DNA of 64,000 nucleotides from Proteus vulgaris (GTDB lineage Bacteria > Pseudomonadota > Gammaproteobacteria > Enterobacterales > Enterobacteriaceae), in contig NZ_JAEHOQ010000003.1 of assembly GCF_016239305.1 (NCBI RefSeq), forward strand, positions 124,001 to 188,000. Direction: 5' to 3'. The notes under the pieces were generated by a model. The model saw nothing but the letters and a program-made list of their open reading frames with translations. It had not been told where the DNA came from and ran no database searches. The translations under genes and the position numbers were made by a program. Each line of letters begins with the position of its first letter. Positions within the stretch are counted from its first letter, which is position 1. Below, one piece after another: positions 27,440 through 35,595 of this stretch.

Positions 27440-28777
27440 TTAAAGAAATGCGAAGAAGATCATACCAATCACTGCACCTGTAGTGCCAAGAATAGTCTCC
27501 ATTAATGACCATGTTTTTAAGGTTTGTGCTTCTGTCGCACCCGTAAATTTACCAAACAACCAGAAACCTGAGTCATTAACGTGGCTAAGAATAATAGAGC
27601 CACCAGCGATACACACTGATAATGCCGCCATTTGAGCGCCACTGTAGCCCAGCTCATTGATAACCGGTAAAACTAAACCTACCGCTGTTAAACACGCTAC
27701 CGTTGCAGAGCCTTGAATAACACGAACTGCACCAGCAAGAATAAAACATGCCACCGCAATTGGCATACCGGCGCCAATTAAAGCATTCCCTAACGCGGGA
27801 CCAACACCTGAATCCACCAGCACTTGTTTAAAAACACCACCTGCACCCGTCACTAATAAAATGATCCCCGCAGGTTGGATTGCTGCCGAACAGATTTCCA
27901 TTACTTTTTCTTTGCTCATACCACGACGAATAGCAAGACCGTAAATAGCCACTAAACAAGCCACAAGAATAGCAATAAATGGATGACCAACGAATTCAAG
28001 AATATTATATAGCTGAGAACCTTCCTCAACGAAACGTGCACCTATGGTTTTACATCCCACTAACACTAAAGGCAATAACACAAGCGCAAGGCTAAAACCA
28101 AAAGAAGGCATTTTATTTTGGCCCAAACTTGGTTCAGTTAAATCTTTTGGTAATTCCAAGGTAACGTAACGGCTAATAAAGTTACCGAAGATAGGGCCTG
28201 CTAATAACATGCCTGGAATAGCTGCACATAAACCAATTAAAATCATCCAACCAAAATCAGCATTCATTTGGTCAGCTAACAGCATAGGTGTTGGTCCCGG
28301 TAATAAGAAGGCTGCTGCACCTGCAACACCCGCAAACAGAGGGATAGCCATTTTCACTACATTGCCACCCGTACGGCGAGCAACAGCGAATACAACACCA
28401 ATTAATAAGACAACGGCAACATCAAAGAACAAGGGCAATGCACAAATTAAGCCAGCAATACCCAGCGCGTAGTTAGCGCGTTTCTCACCAAAATATTTTA
28501 ATAATCGGACTGCGATTTGGTCTAATGCTCCAGTTTCGTGTAGCACTTTACCGAACATTGCACCCAGTGCAACGACGATAGAGAGGAAACCTAATGTTCC
28601 GCCCATTCCGTTTTGCATGGTTTGTGTGATTTGTTCAAGTGGCATTCCAGAGAAAATACCCGCTCCGATAGCAACAATCATCAACGCAATAAATGCGTGC
28701 AAACGCGCATACATAACGAAAAAGAGTAATAATAGAACCGAGCCAACCGCAGTTAGCACAAGCGTTAATGTACTCAT
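27440..28777 (-). CDS. gntU: Gluconate:H+ symporter of the GntU type
   Basis: A 445-residue transporter of the gluconate permease family with about a dozen membrane segments. The N-terminus MSTLTLVLTAVGSVLLLLFF, the block GMGGTLGFLSIVVALGAMFGK and the C-terminal KFTGATEAQTLKTWSLMETI are near-identical in pattern to E. coli GntU (446 residues), which is a low-affinity gluconate importer. The start overlaps the gntK stop as ATGA (28774-28777), so kinase and importer are translated together. Substrate assignment rests on the kinase partner and on the GntR site upstream. Related members carry other sugar acids, but the gnt context makes gluconate the best choice. Confidence 0.93.
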   Translation of the reverse strand: MSTLTLVLTAVGSVLLLLFFVMYARLHAFIALMIVAIGAGIFSGMPLEQITQTMQNGMGGTLGFLSIVVALGAMFGKVLHETGALDQIAVRLLKYFGEKRANYALGIAGLICALPLFFDVAVVLLIGVVFAVARRTGGNVVKMAIPLFAGVAGAAAFLLPGPTPMLLADQMNADFGWMILIGLCAAIPGMLLAGPIFGNFISRYVTLELPKDLTEPSLGQNKMPSFGFSLALVLLPLVLVGCKTIGARFVEEGSQLYNILEFVGHPFIAILVACLVAIYGLAIRRGMSKEKVMEICSAAIQPAGIILLVTGAGGVFKQVLVDSGVGPALGNALIGAGMPIAVACFILAGAVRVIQGSATVACLTAVGLVLPVINELGYSGAQMAALSVCIAGGSIILSHVNDSGFWLFGKFTGATEAQTLKTWSLMETILGTTGAVIGMIFFAFL

Positions 28778-29328
28778 ACTGTTTCCCCTTCAAAAGCCCC
28801 TTGCGTCACTGAATTTATTTTATTGATTGCGCTTTCAATTACATCATCAAGTGGCATTGAAATATCAATTTCATACACATCATTTTCAGCGTTAGTTGGC
28901 TCTTCTAAGGTTTCAAATTGAGTCACTAACATTTGAGGTTTAAAGAAGTGCCCTTTACGTACTTTTAAGCGACTTTCAATCAGCGCATAGTCACCTTTTA
29001 AATATAAAAAATGCAGGCACTGATTGCCGTCTCTTAACATATCTCGATACTGTTTTTTCAATGCAGAACAAACAATTAGCGATACTTTATTGGTTCTTTG
29101 CATCGCAAAAGCAGCATCATTTAATGCTTGTAACCAAGGTTTGCGATCTTCATCATTTAAAGCGTGGCCTGATGCCATTTTAGTAATATTTGAGCGAGGG
29201 TGTAGAAAATCACCGTCTAAAAATGCAGCACCTGTACGTTGTGCCACACCACTTGCGACTGCAGATTTACCACTGCCTGATACCCCCATTAAGATGAAAA
29301 CATGGTGTAGGGATTGGGTATCGTTCAT
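28774..29328 (-). CDS. gntK: Gluconokinase GntK
   Basis: This 184-residue cytoplasmic enzyme phosphorylates gluconate to 6-phosphogluconate with ATP, feeding the Entner-Doudoroff and pentose phosphate routes. The Walker A motif GVSGSGKS is at residues 15-22, followed by the family block FLDGDFLHPRSNITKMASGHALNDEDRKPWL that binds gluconate, and CSALKKQYRDMLR. The size is close to E. coli GntK (175). It is the first gene of the gntKU unit, and a 29-bp GntR-type operator lies about 40 nt upstream, so it should be induced by gluconate. Confidence 0.95.
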   Translation of the reverse strand: MNDTQSLHHVFILMGVSGSGKSAVASGVAQRTGAAFLDGDFLHPRSNITKMASGHALNDEDRKPWLQALNDAAFAMQRTNKVSLIVCSALKKQYRDMLRDGNQCLHFLYLKGDYALIESRLKVRKGHFFKPQMLVTQFETLEEPTNAENDVYEIDISMPLDDVIESAINKINSVTQGAFEGETV

Positions 29329-29367
29329 AGAATGCTCCTTTAAGGCAGATATTAAGTCTTTTTTGTA

Positions 29368-29396
29368 ATGTTACCCGTAACTGTTACGGGTAACAT
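29368..29396 (-). promoter_or_regulatory. GntR operator upstream of gntKU
   Basis: A perfect palindrome with 14-nt arms, ATGTTACCCGTAAC (29368-29381) and GTTACGGGTAACAT (29383-29396), around a single central base. It fits the ATGTTACC...GGTAACAT form of enteric GntR sites. It lies 40 nt before the gntK start. TTGACC (29429-29434 on the minus strand) is a possible -35 box further upstream, but the -10 is not clear. Confidence 0.88.
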
Positions 29397-29536
29397 ATCC
29401 GAAGTGGTAAGGTAAATACAACAACGAAGGTCAACTAAGAAGTGAAAATGTGAGGCGACTCGCAAATGAAAGTAAGATGATCTACAAACTGACAACAAAA
29501 TATTGGATAAGTAACTCGATATTTATTTAAGGATCA

Positions 29537-29577
29537 ATAAAAAACCCTACTGTTGATTATTTCATAACAATAGGGTT
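29537..29577 (-). terminator. Terminator after gntR
   Basis: On the minus strand AACCCTATTGTT (29566-29577) pairs with AACAGTAGGGTT (29543-29554) with one mismatch, followed by a T6 tract. It lies 41 nt after the gntR stop and separates gntR from gntKU, so the latter needs its own promoter. Confidence 0.82.
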
Positions 29578-29617
29578 AGTAAATGATAAATTTAAATATT
29601 ATCAATAAATTAAATTA

Positions 29618-30613
29618 CTATATGCTTTCACCTGTAATAATGCGAAAACCAACATCAATAACTTGTCCCCGAGCAATTTTACCTTTCATACGCTTGAGCA
29701 ATAAATCAGCTGCTTGTTGCCCCATTTCATCACGCGGAGTAAAAATACTCGCCAAACGAGGTGTCATCACTTGTCCTACGTCATGCCCGTGAAAGCCTGA
29801 GATAGCGATATCTTTAGGTACTGAAATACCTAAACGCTGGCACTCAAAAACAGCACCAATGGCAATATCATCATTTGTACAATAAAGCCCATCTAAGTCG
29901 GAGTATTGTTTACGTGCAGCATGTAATAATTCAGCCCCTAACGAATACGACGAACTTTTCGGTGTCATTACACTGCCTGTGGGTAAGCCCGCATTTTGCA
30001 TTGCTTTCTCATACCCGTTTAAACGCATTAGCGTTCGTTCATCTTGTCTTGCACCAAGATAAATAACACGTTTACAGCCTCGCTTGATCATTTCACTGAC
30101 CATCTGTTGTGATGCATCAACGTTGTCTAATCCCACCGCAGAGTCAAAACAAGGTGAAACGCTATCCATTATTTCCACCACAGGAATGCCTGCTGTTTCT
30201 AGCATTTTTATTGTTTTTGGCGTGTGTGTCCTTTCTGCAAGAATAAGCCCATCAATATTATAAGAGAGCAATGAAAGCAGGCGTTCTTCTTCTTTTTCCG
30301 CACGATATCCGTAGTGCGCTAACATGGTTTGATAACCGTATTTATCGGTTACTGATTCTATGCCGCGAATAACTTCAGCAAAAACTTGGTTAGTTAAAGA
30401 AGGTAGCAATACCCCAATCGCATGACTGGTAGAATTAGACAAAATATCAGGAGCACGGTTAGGAATATAATTAAGACTATCTAACTCGCGCGCAATTTTT
30501 TCTCGTAAAGCTTCAGAGACCTGTTCTGGGTTACGCAAAAAACGACTAACCGTCATTTTGGTGACACCAACACGTGAAGCTACATCCTGTAATGAGGGGC
30601 GTTTTTTCTTCAT
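29618..30613 (-). CDS. gntR: GntR, LacI-family repressor of gluconate genes
   Basis: The 331-residue protein has a LacI-type helix-turn-helix (SLQDVASRVGVTKMTVSRFLRNPEQVS) and a periplasmic-binding-protein-like effector domain. I chose ATG 30613, which gives exactly the length of E. coli GntR; a TTG at 30625 would add four residues. GntR represses gntKU and other gluconate genes and is released by gluconate. It is followed by its own terminator and then the gntKU operator, the same order as in E. coli gntRKU. It is divergent from the metal-uptake operon at 30845. Confidence 0.93.
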   Translation of the reverse strand: MKKKRPSLQDVASRVGVTKMTVSRFLRNPEQVSEALREKIARELDSLNYIPNRAPDILSNSTSHAIGVLLPSLTNQVFAEVIRGIESVTDKYGYQTMLAHYGYRAEKEEERLLSLLSYNIDGLILAERTHTPKTIKMLETAGIPVVEIMDSVSPCFDSAVGLDNVDASQQMVSEMIKRGCKRVIYLGARQDERTLMRLNGYEKAMQNAGLPTGSVMTPKSSSYSLGAELLHAARKQYSDLDGLYCTNDDIAIGAVFECQRLGISVPKDIAISGFHGHDVGQVMTPRLASIFTPRDEMGQQAADLLLKRMKGKIARGQVIDVGFRIITGESI

Positions 30614-30755
30614 TTTATATCGCAACTATCCAAAAACACTCGTATTAATACGCGCTTTATTTTTCCAATAACGCTGATTATAGCCTTACGTTATACACTA
30701 TTTCGAATAAAGTTTTTTAGATGTGTGCTTAGATTTGATTTTGACTGACTATCCC

Positions 30756-30783
30756 TTGACTTAAGCCAAAGGAAATATAGTAT
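30756..30783 (+). promoter_or_regulatory. Candidate sigma-70 promoter of the metal-uptake operon
   Basis: TTGACT (30756-30761), a 16-nt spacer and TAGTAT (30778-30783) form a reasonable promoter. The ModE-like box begins 5 nt downstream, the place for a repressor that covers the transcription start. An alternative -10, TATAAT at 30793-30798, lies inside that box. Confidence 0.45.
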
Positions 30784-30787
30784 TCTT

Positions 30788-30811
30788 CGCTATATAATAA
30801 ATGAAACAACG
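30788..30811 (+). promoter_or_regulatory. ModE-like operator before the FecBCD-type ABC operon
   Basis: The left half CGCTATATA (30788-30796) fits the ModE half-site CGyTATATA. The right half ends ACAACG at 30811 and is degenerate. The CG-to-CG span is 24 nt, the same as I recall for the E. coli modA operator. It lies 34 nt before the first gene. A second box of equal span precedes the TonB receptor gene. A ModE gene is not in the window. Confidence 0.5.
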
Positions 30812-30844
30812 ATATCAATGTAAAACAATAAACAGTGTGAACTT

Positions 30845-31876
30845 ATGGCGATCCACAGACGACAATTTCTAACTTACCTCACAACAATTGCGACATTATC
30901 TGCACTTCCACATTCGGTAAGAGCTGCGATAACCTCGCGTATTGCAGCTCAATTTGGTCATATTCCGGCATCAACTGCAATCCATCGCGTGATCAGTGCT
31001 GGGCCTCCGACGGATCAATTATTGCTCGCATTAGCGCCTGAGAAACTATTAGGTTTCTCATCCCTTAACTTAGATAAAAGCCCTTTATTTGCAGAAGACT
31101 TACGTAAATTACCTCGCTTAGGGCGTTTATCAGGACGAGGAAGTACCCTCTCTTTAGAAGCCTTATTAACGCTAGAACCCGATATCATTATTGATAGTGG
31201 AAATGTAGATGAAACTTATCGCTCATTAGCGAAACGAGTTTCTGATCAAACTGGTGTGCCTTATGTGTTAATTGATGGCACATTAAAAGATAGTCCTGCC
31301 CAATTGCGCCAAACAGGGGCTTTATTAGGGATCACAGAAAGAGCAGAAACATTAGCGTTAATTGCAGAGCAATACCTTAGTGATGCAACCTTATTTGCTT
31401 CTGAACAAAAAATACGCCCGCGTTTTTATCTTGCTCGTGGTGCAAAAGGATTACAAACGGGTGCTAGACGCTCTATTCATACAGAAGCCATTGAGGCATT
31501 AGGTTTTGAAAACGTCGTTGATGTTCCTGACTTCACTGGGTTAACGGATGTGTCACCAGAACAACTGTTAATGTGGGATCCTGAAATTATCATCACACAA
31601 GATGAAAATGCCTATCAGCAAATCATGCAAGACTCTGTATGGCAAAGCATTCAAGCCGTTAAAAACAAAAAAGTATTACTGTTTAAAGGCTTACCATTTG
31701 GTTGGTTAGATGGTCCTCCAGGGATCAATCGCTTAATGGGAATGCGTCGCCTACAGAGCCATTTTGATAAACGAATAGAAAAACAAGCGGCTCACGATCT
31801 GCAAAATTACTTTGCTCATTTTTACCATACGCAATTAAGTGCTGAACAATGTCAGCAATTGCTGGGGTATTCATGA
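30845..31876 (+). CDS. Tat-exported metal-chelate binding protein of a FecB/BtuF-type ABC importer
   Basis: The 343-residue product is the periplasmic binding protein of the operon. The N-terminus carries twin arginines (HRRQFLT, residues 4-10) before a hydrophobic stretch and a likely cut after VRA (residue 27), so export by Tat is expected. Fold signatures of the class III binding proteins are LEALLTLEPDIIIDSG and SPEQLLMWDPEIIITQ. Family members bind ferric siderophores, cobalamin, haem, or, for Haemophilus MolA, molybdate and tungstate. Given the ModE-like box and the ModD homologue in the same operon, molybdate or tungstate, free or chelated, is the leading guess. Its stop overlaps the permease start as ATGA. 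Confidence 0.88.
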   Translation: MAIHRRQFLTYLTTIATLSALPHSVRAAITSRIAAQFGHIPASTAIHRVISAGPPTDQLLLALAPEKLLGFSSLNLDKSPLFAEDLRKLPRLGRLSGRGSTLSLEALLTLEPDIIIDSGNVDETYRSLAKRVSDQTGVPYVLIDGTLKDSPAQLRQTGALLGITERAETLALIAEQYLSDATLFASEQKIRPRFYLARGAKGLQTGARRSIHTEAIEALGFENVVDVPDFTGLTDVSPEQLLMWDPEIIITQDENAYQQIMQDSVWQSIQAVKNKKVLLFKGLPFGWLDGPPGINRLMGMRRLQSHFDKRIEKQAAHDLQNYFAHFYHTQLSAEQCQQLLGYS

Positions 31877-32877
31877 GTCAATCTGCACGCATCACGCTTC
31901 TTTTTGCGTTATTTTCCATTGTCGCGTTAATTGCGATCACAAGTGGTAAGTATTCACTTACTACCAATGAGCTGTGGACTCTAGTGAGTAATAAATTAAC
32001 CGGTAATGGCAATGTAGAATACAGTCGAACTGAAACTGTCTTTTGGCAAATAAGATTTCCCCGCGTTCTGGCGGCAATCCTAATTGGTGGAGGGTTGGCG
32101 ATTGCGGGTGCGGCTTATCAAGGTATGTTTCGCAACCCTTTAGTATCACCTGATATTCTTGGCGTTTCGTCCGGTGCTGGTGTCGGTGCAGTTTTAGGTA
32201 TTTTTCTTGGGCAATCCATGTTGTCTATTCAACTTTTCGCTTTTGCGGGCGGTTTAGCAACGGTTGCTTTAGTCTACTTTATTGCGAGACTTGCGAAACA
32301 ACATGATCCCGTACTTTCGCTTGTATTAGTCGGTATTGCTATTAGTGCACTATGTGGCTCAGCAATCTCATTAATGAAAATTCTCGCCGATCCTTATACT
32401 CAATTGCCCTCAATCACCTTTTGGCTCTTAGGTGGTCTTTCGACTATTACCGCTGCTGATTTGCTTTCTGTTGCACCTTTAATGTTAGTGGGCTTTATTC
32501 CATTAATTTTACTGCGTTGGCGTATGAATATACTCAGTCTATCCGATGAAGAAGCCAGAGCATTAGGTTTAAATGTCGAAGTCACACGACTTGTCTTTAT
32601 TTTGTCTGCGACATTAATAACCGCAAGTGCGGTTTCTATTGCGGGGATTATTGGGTGGTTAGGTTTAATTGTGCCTCATATTGCTAGATTGTTAGTGGGC
32701 GCTAACTTTAGCCAGCAACTCCCTGTTTCCTTGCTTATTGGCGCTATTATGTTGTTAATCACTGACACATTAGCCCGCACAATTGCCAATATTGAACTCC
32801 CATTAGGTATTTTAACCTCAGCCATTGGTGCGCCATTCTTCTTAATGTTATTACTCAGAACGAGGAAAAGCACATGA
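31873..32877 (+). CDS. FecCD/BtuC-type ABC permease
   Basis: A 334-residue inner-membrane permease with about ten helices. Family signatures are the coupling region FRNPLVSPDILGVSSGAGVGA near residue 90 and GIIGWLGLIVPHIARLLVGANF near residue 260. I chose ATG 31873 because it overlaps the upstream stop as ATGA; an earlier in-frame ATG at 31849 would lie inside the binding-protein gene. It forms a homodimer that moves the ligand into the cytoplasm, powered by the ATPase encoded next. Its stop overlaps the ATPase start as well. The closest characterised relatives by gene content are MolB of Haemophilus and the FecCD, BtuC and HmuU permeases. Confidence 0.93.
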   Translation: MSQSARITLLFALFSIVALIAITSGKYSLTTNELWTLVSNKLTGNGNVEYSRTETVFWQIRFPRVLAAILIGGGLAIAGAAYQGMFRNPLVSPDILGVSSGAGVGAVLGIFLGQSMLSIQLFAFAGGLATVALVYFIARLAKQHDPVLSLVLVGIAISALCGSAISLMKILADPYTQLPSITFWLLGGLSTITAADLLSVAPLMLVGFIPLILLRWRMNILSLSDEEARALGLNVEVTRLVFILSATLITASAVSIAGIIGWLGLIVPHIARLLVGANFSQQLPVSLLIGAIMLLITDTLARTIANIELPLGILTSAIGAPFFLMLLLRTRKST

Positions 32878-33668
32878 TCATTGCTAACGCCAATCGGCTT
32901 TCTATTGGTTACAAAGGTAAAACCTTAATTAAAGATCTCTCCTTTTGTATCGAGCAAGGACAAATAATTTGCTTACTAGGCGCCAATGGCTGTGGCAAAA
33001 CGACATTGATGCGCACGTTATTAGGTCTGATACCTTGTATTGATGGCAAAATTCATATTGCGGGTAAAATACTAAGTGAGTGGTCACCAACAGAACTTGC
33101 CAAAGTCATGGCATATGTTCCTCAAGCAACACATATTCCCTTTTCTTTCAATGTGATTGATATGGTTGTAATGGGGCGAGGTGCGCATCTCTCCTTTTTT
33201 TCAATGCCTAGCTCACAAGATAAAACGATAGCAATGGAAACCTTAGAAATGCTCTCGCTTTCGCATCTTGCTCACCGAACTTTTGATACTTTAAGTGGCG
33301 GTGAAAAACAGATGGTATTAATTGCACGCGCTTTGGTGCAACAACCCAAATTGTTGATTATGGATGAACCCGCTGCAAGCCTTGATTTTGGTAATCAAAT
33401 CAAACTACTTACCCAAGTTAAAGCGTTAAAAGCATTAGGGATCAGTGTTTTTATGTCCACACATCATCCTCAACATGCCGCTTCTTTAGCAGATGAGGTC
33501 ATTTTACTGACACCTCATGTGCCTGTTTTGCAAGATAGACCTGACATTTTACTTACACCCGACAATTTAGCGCACCTTTATGGTGTACAACCAACAGATA
33601 TTCAGGCGCATTTTCACGCCTATTCTGATAATAAAAATGACCATAGGCAAAAATATGAACACTATTGA
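32874..33668 (+). CDS. ABC importer ATPase of the FecE/BtuD/MolC type
   Basis: The 264-residue ATPase shows Walker A GANGCGKT (36-43), Q-loop near Gln84 (YVPQ), signature LSGGE (140-144), Walker B LLIMDEP (160-166) and the switch histidine in STHHPQHA. It powers the permease encoded just upstream (4-nt ATGA overlap) and completes a three-part importer. The stop lies 14 nt inside the methyltransferase gene. The substrate is set by the binding protein and the receptor and cannot be read from this subunit. Confidence 0.95.
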   Translation: MIIANANRLSIGYKGKTLIKDLSFCIEQGQIICLLGANGCGKTTLMRTLLGLIPCIDGKIHIAGKILSEWSPTELAKVMAYVPQATHIPFSFNVIDMVVMGRGAHLSFFSMPSSQDKTIAMETLEMLSLSHLAHRTFDTLSGGEKQMVLIARALVQQPKLLIMDEPAASLDFGNQIKLLTQVKALKALGISVFMSTHHPQHAASLADEVILLTPHVPVLQDRPDILLTPDNLAHLYGVQPTDIQAHFHAYSDNKNDHRQKYEHY

Positions 33669-34479
33669 AACCACGGATTTTGCTGAACTTTATAAAAACC
33701 ACATGCTACAGGCAGAAAGAACCAAAAAAGCGCCTGAACATTGGGACAAACGTGCTGAAAAAATGGCAGAGACCTGTGCCAACCCTAACGATCCCTATTT
33801 AATAAAATTTCGTGAAATGATGGATTTTACCGGTGCTGAAACCTTATTAGATGTAGGTTGTGGTCCTGGCTCTATCAGCATTCATGTTGCAGATAAATTC
33901 AAGAAAACGATTGGTATTGATTACAGTACAGGAATGTTAGCTGTCGCAAAACGCAGAGCCGAACAAGCGGGTATCAACCACGCAGAATTTATAACGTGCT
34001 CATGGGAAGATAGCTGGGATGAGCTTCCTCATTGTGATATCGCAGTGGCTTCACGTTCAACACTAGTAATGGATTTAAAAGCCGCACTGTTAAAACTAAA
34101 TCACCAAGCTAAATTACGTGTTTATACTACTCACACTGTTTCGCCAACTTTTGTTGATCAACGCATTATTCGTTTACTGGGTCGAGATGTTCCTACACTT
34201 CCGACATACATTTATGCTGTGAATATGCTGAACCAAATGGGGATCCACCCTAAAGTTGATTACATCCGTAGCCGTAATTGCCAAAGCAATTTCAATAGTC
34301 TTGAACAATTTATTGAGGGTATTAACTTCTCCGTAGGGCCTTTAAGCGAAAACGAAACTGCATGCCTAACAACTTACTATCATGAAAGTATTGAAAAAGG
34401 TATTTCACTGATTTCACCTACTCGTGATTGGGCAATGGTTTCTTGGGATGTCGTTCCTGAAAGTGAGCTAAACCTATGA
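33655..34479 (+). CDS. Class I SAM-dependent methyltransferase of the metal-uptake operon
   Basis: A 274-residue enzyme with the class I SAM-binding motif LLDVGCGPG (residues 64-72), followed by a conserved acidic IGIDYS and a later SRSTLVMD segment. I chose ATG 33655, close to the ATPase stop (14-nt overlap); longer in-frame starts lie inside the ATPase gene. The substrate is unknown. Being between an importer and a ModD homologue, it could modify a small ligand used for metal binding, or process the imported chelate. The stop overlaps modD as ATGA. No radical-SAM or peptide synthetase gene is near, so any ligand made here must be simple. Confidence 0.82.
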   Translation: MNTIETTDFAELYKNHMLQAERTKKAPEHWDKRAEKMAETCANPNDPYLIKFREMMDFTGAETLLDVGCGPGSISIHVADKFKKTIGIDYSTGMLAVAKRRAEQAGINHAEFITCSWEDSWDELPHCDIAVASRSTLVMDLKAALLKLNHQAKLRVYTTHTVSPTFVDQRIIRLLGRDVPTLPTYIYAVNMLNQMGIHPKVDYIRSRNCQSNFNSLEQFIEGINFSVGPLSENETACLTTYYHESIEKGISLISPTRDWAMVSWDVVPESELNL

Positions 34480-35324
34480 TTTATTATCCTGATGCCTTTC
34501 TTGATAATTTGTTGATGGAAGATATCCAATATGGCGATCTCACCAGCCGAGCGCTGAATATTGGTGATCAGCTAGGCACAATGACCTTTACACGCCATGA
34601 AGCAGGTTGCGTCAGTGGGATCACTCTAGGTTGTCGCTTATTGGAAAAATTAGGATTAGTAGTAACAACACATCAACAAGATGGTGATTTTGCTAATGCA
34701 GGTGATTGTTTAATCATTGCTGAAGGTCGTGCTGATGCACTACACCAAGGCTGGAAAGTGGTACAAAACGTCCTTGAGTGGAGCTGTGGCGTGAGTGATT
34801 ATATGGCAAGAATGCTAGATATTTATCACCGCTACCAACCTAGAGGGCAAATTGCGTGTACACGTAAAAATATCCCTAATACTAAATTATTGGCGACCCA
34901 AGCCGTACTGGCTGGTGGTGGTGTCATTCATCGCCAAGGTTGCTCTGAAACTATTTTGCTCTTTGCTAACCATCGTCGATTTTTATCAGAGCCTAATAAT
35001 TGGGCACAACATGTTAAGCAGTTACGCCAAGCTGCCCCTGAAAAATGTATTGTTGTAGAAGCTGAAGATATTGAACAAGCGAGAGAGGCCTTAAAAGCAC
35101 AGCCTGACATTTTACAGCTCGATAAGTTCTCTATTGATGATATCGCACAGCTACAACAAGAAGCGCCTTACATTGCGCCTCATTGCCATCTTTCCTTGGC
35201 TGGTGGTATTAACTTAAACACAATTGAAAAATATGCACAGACAGGCATCAATTTACTGGTGACATCTGCGCCTTATTATGCTCCGCCGACGGATATTAAA
35301 GTTCGTCTTTACACAAAAGATTAA
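34476..35324 (+). CDS. modD: ModD-like protein of the quinolinate phosphoribosyltransferase family
   Basis: The 282-residue protein has the QPRTase fold: an N-terminal domain with EDIQYGDLTSRAL, then CTRKNIPNTKLLATQAVLAGGGVIHR. Arg130, Lys131, His152 and Arg153 of the phosphate and acid site are kept, as are Glu195, Asp216 and the LAGGI end. In true QPRTases the next block is LIKDNH. Here it reads LLFANH, so the catalytic-site lysine is replaced by Phe163. ModD proteins are known next to molybdate transport genes in Rhodobacter but their reaction is not settled. The pyridine substrate probably differs from quinolinate. It is the last gene of the operon. Confidence 0.85.
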   Translation: MIYYPDAFLDNLLMEDIQYGDLTSRALNIGDQLGTMTFTRHEAGCVSGITLGCRLLEKLGLVVTTHQQDGDFANAGDCLIIAEGRADALHQGWKVVQNVLEWSCGVSDYMARMLDIYHRYQPRGQIACTRKNIPNTKLLATQAVLAGGGVIHRQGCSETILLFANHRRFLSEPNNWAQHVKQLRQAAPEKCIVVEAEDIEQAREALKAQPDILQLDKFSIDDIAQLQQEAPYIAPHCHLSLAGGINLNTIEKYAQTGINLLVTSAPYYAPPTDIKVRLYTKD

Positions 35325-35398
35325 ATAAAAACAATAAGTTAAATATGAGCAAGTACTTACATATTTAATCAACAATAAATAAAGCCAACATTAACTCA

Positions 35399-35471
35399 AT
35401 GTAAAAGAAGTCATAACAAGGAAATGGTTATAGTGGCATGGAGGAACATCTTTGCTGAGCTTCTTTTATAT
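35399..35471 (+). ncRNA. Structured RNA candidate in the 3' region of the modD operon
   Basis: ATGTAAAAGAAG (35399-35410) pairs with CTTCTTTTATAT (35460-35471) over 12 bp with one G-U pair. The 49-nt interior holds a further hairpin, ATAAC (35413-35417) with GTTAT (35427-35431), and a possible GGCA/TGCT pairing. A terminator follows at 35501-35530. The layout resembles an RNA aptamer or a 3' UTR-derived small RNA. The TonB receptor promoter probably lies after the terminator, which argues against a riboswitch for that gene. No known class was recognised. Confidence 0.35.
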
Positions 35472-35500
35472 GAGTTTGTTGCTTTATTTTATAAAAAACC

Positions 35501-35530
35501 GAGTGCTAACACATTGTCAGCGCTCTTTTT
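35501..35530 (+). terminator. Terminator after the modD operon
   Basis: GAGTGCTAACA (35501-35511) pairs with TGTCAGCGCTC (35515-35525), with one wobble and one mismatch, and is followed by TTTTT. It lies 176 nt after the modD stop, upstream of the receptor gene. Confidence 0.75.
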
Positions 35531-35552
35531 ATTTATTTATTTTTACGCATAT

Positions 35553-35576
35553 CGTTATATAAAAATTTATATATAG
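35553..35576 (+). promoter_or_regulatory. ModE-like operator before the TonB receptor gene
   Basis: CGTTATATA (35553-35561), a short AT spacer and TATATATAG (35568-35576) form a near-dyad. The left half is a perfect ModE half-site and the right half matches TATATAACG at 7 of 9 positions. The flanks are AT on each side, as in ATCG...CGAT sites. The 24-nt span equals that of the box at 30788. It ends 19 nt before the receptor start. Confidence 0.58.
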
Positions 35577-35595
35577 ATTATAAACTGAGATTGGA

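Noticed and set aside
30756-30844. Fur box in front of the metal-uptake operon
   Set aside because: No run of GATAAT-type hexamers matching a Fur site could be made out; the ModE-like arrangement fits better.
35399-35525. Riboswitch for the TonB receptor gene
   Set aside because: A terminator at 35501-35530 and a ModE-like box after it suggest that the receptor promoter lies downstream of the folded element. The element more likely belongs to the modD transcript.
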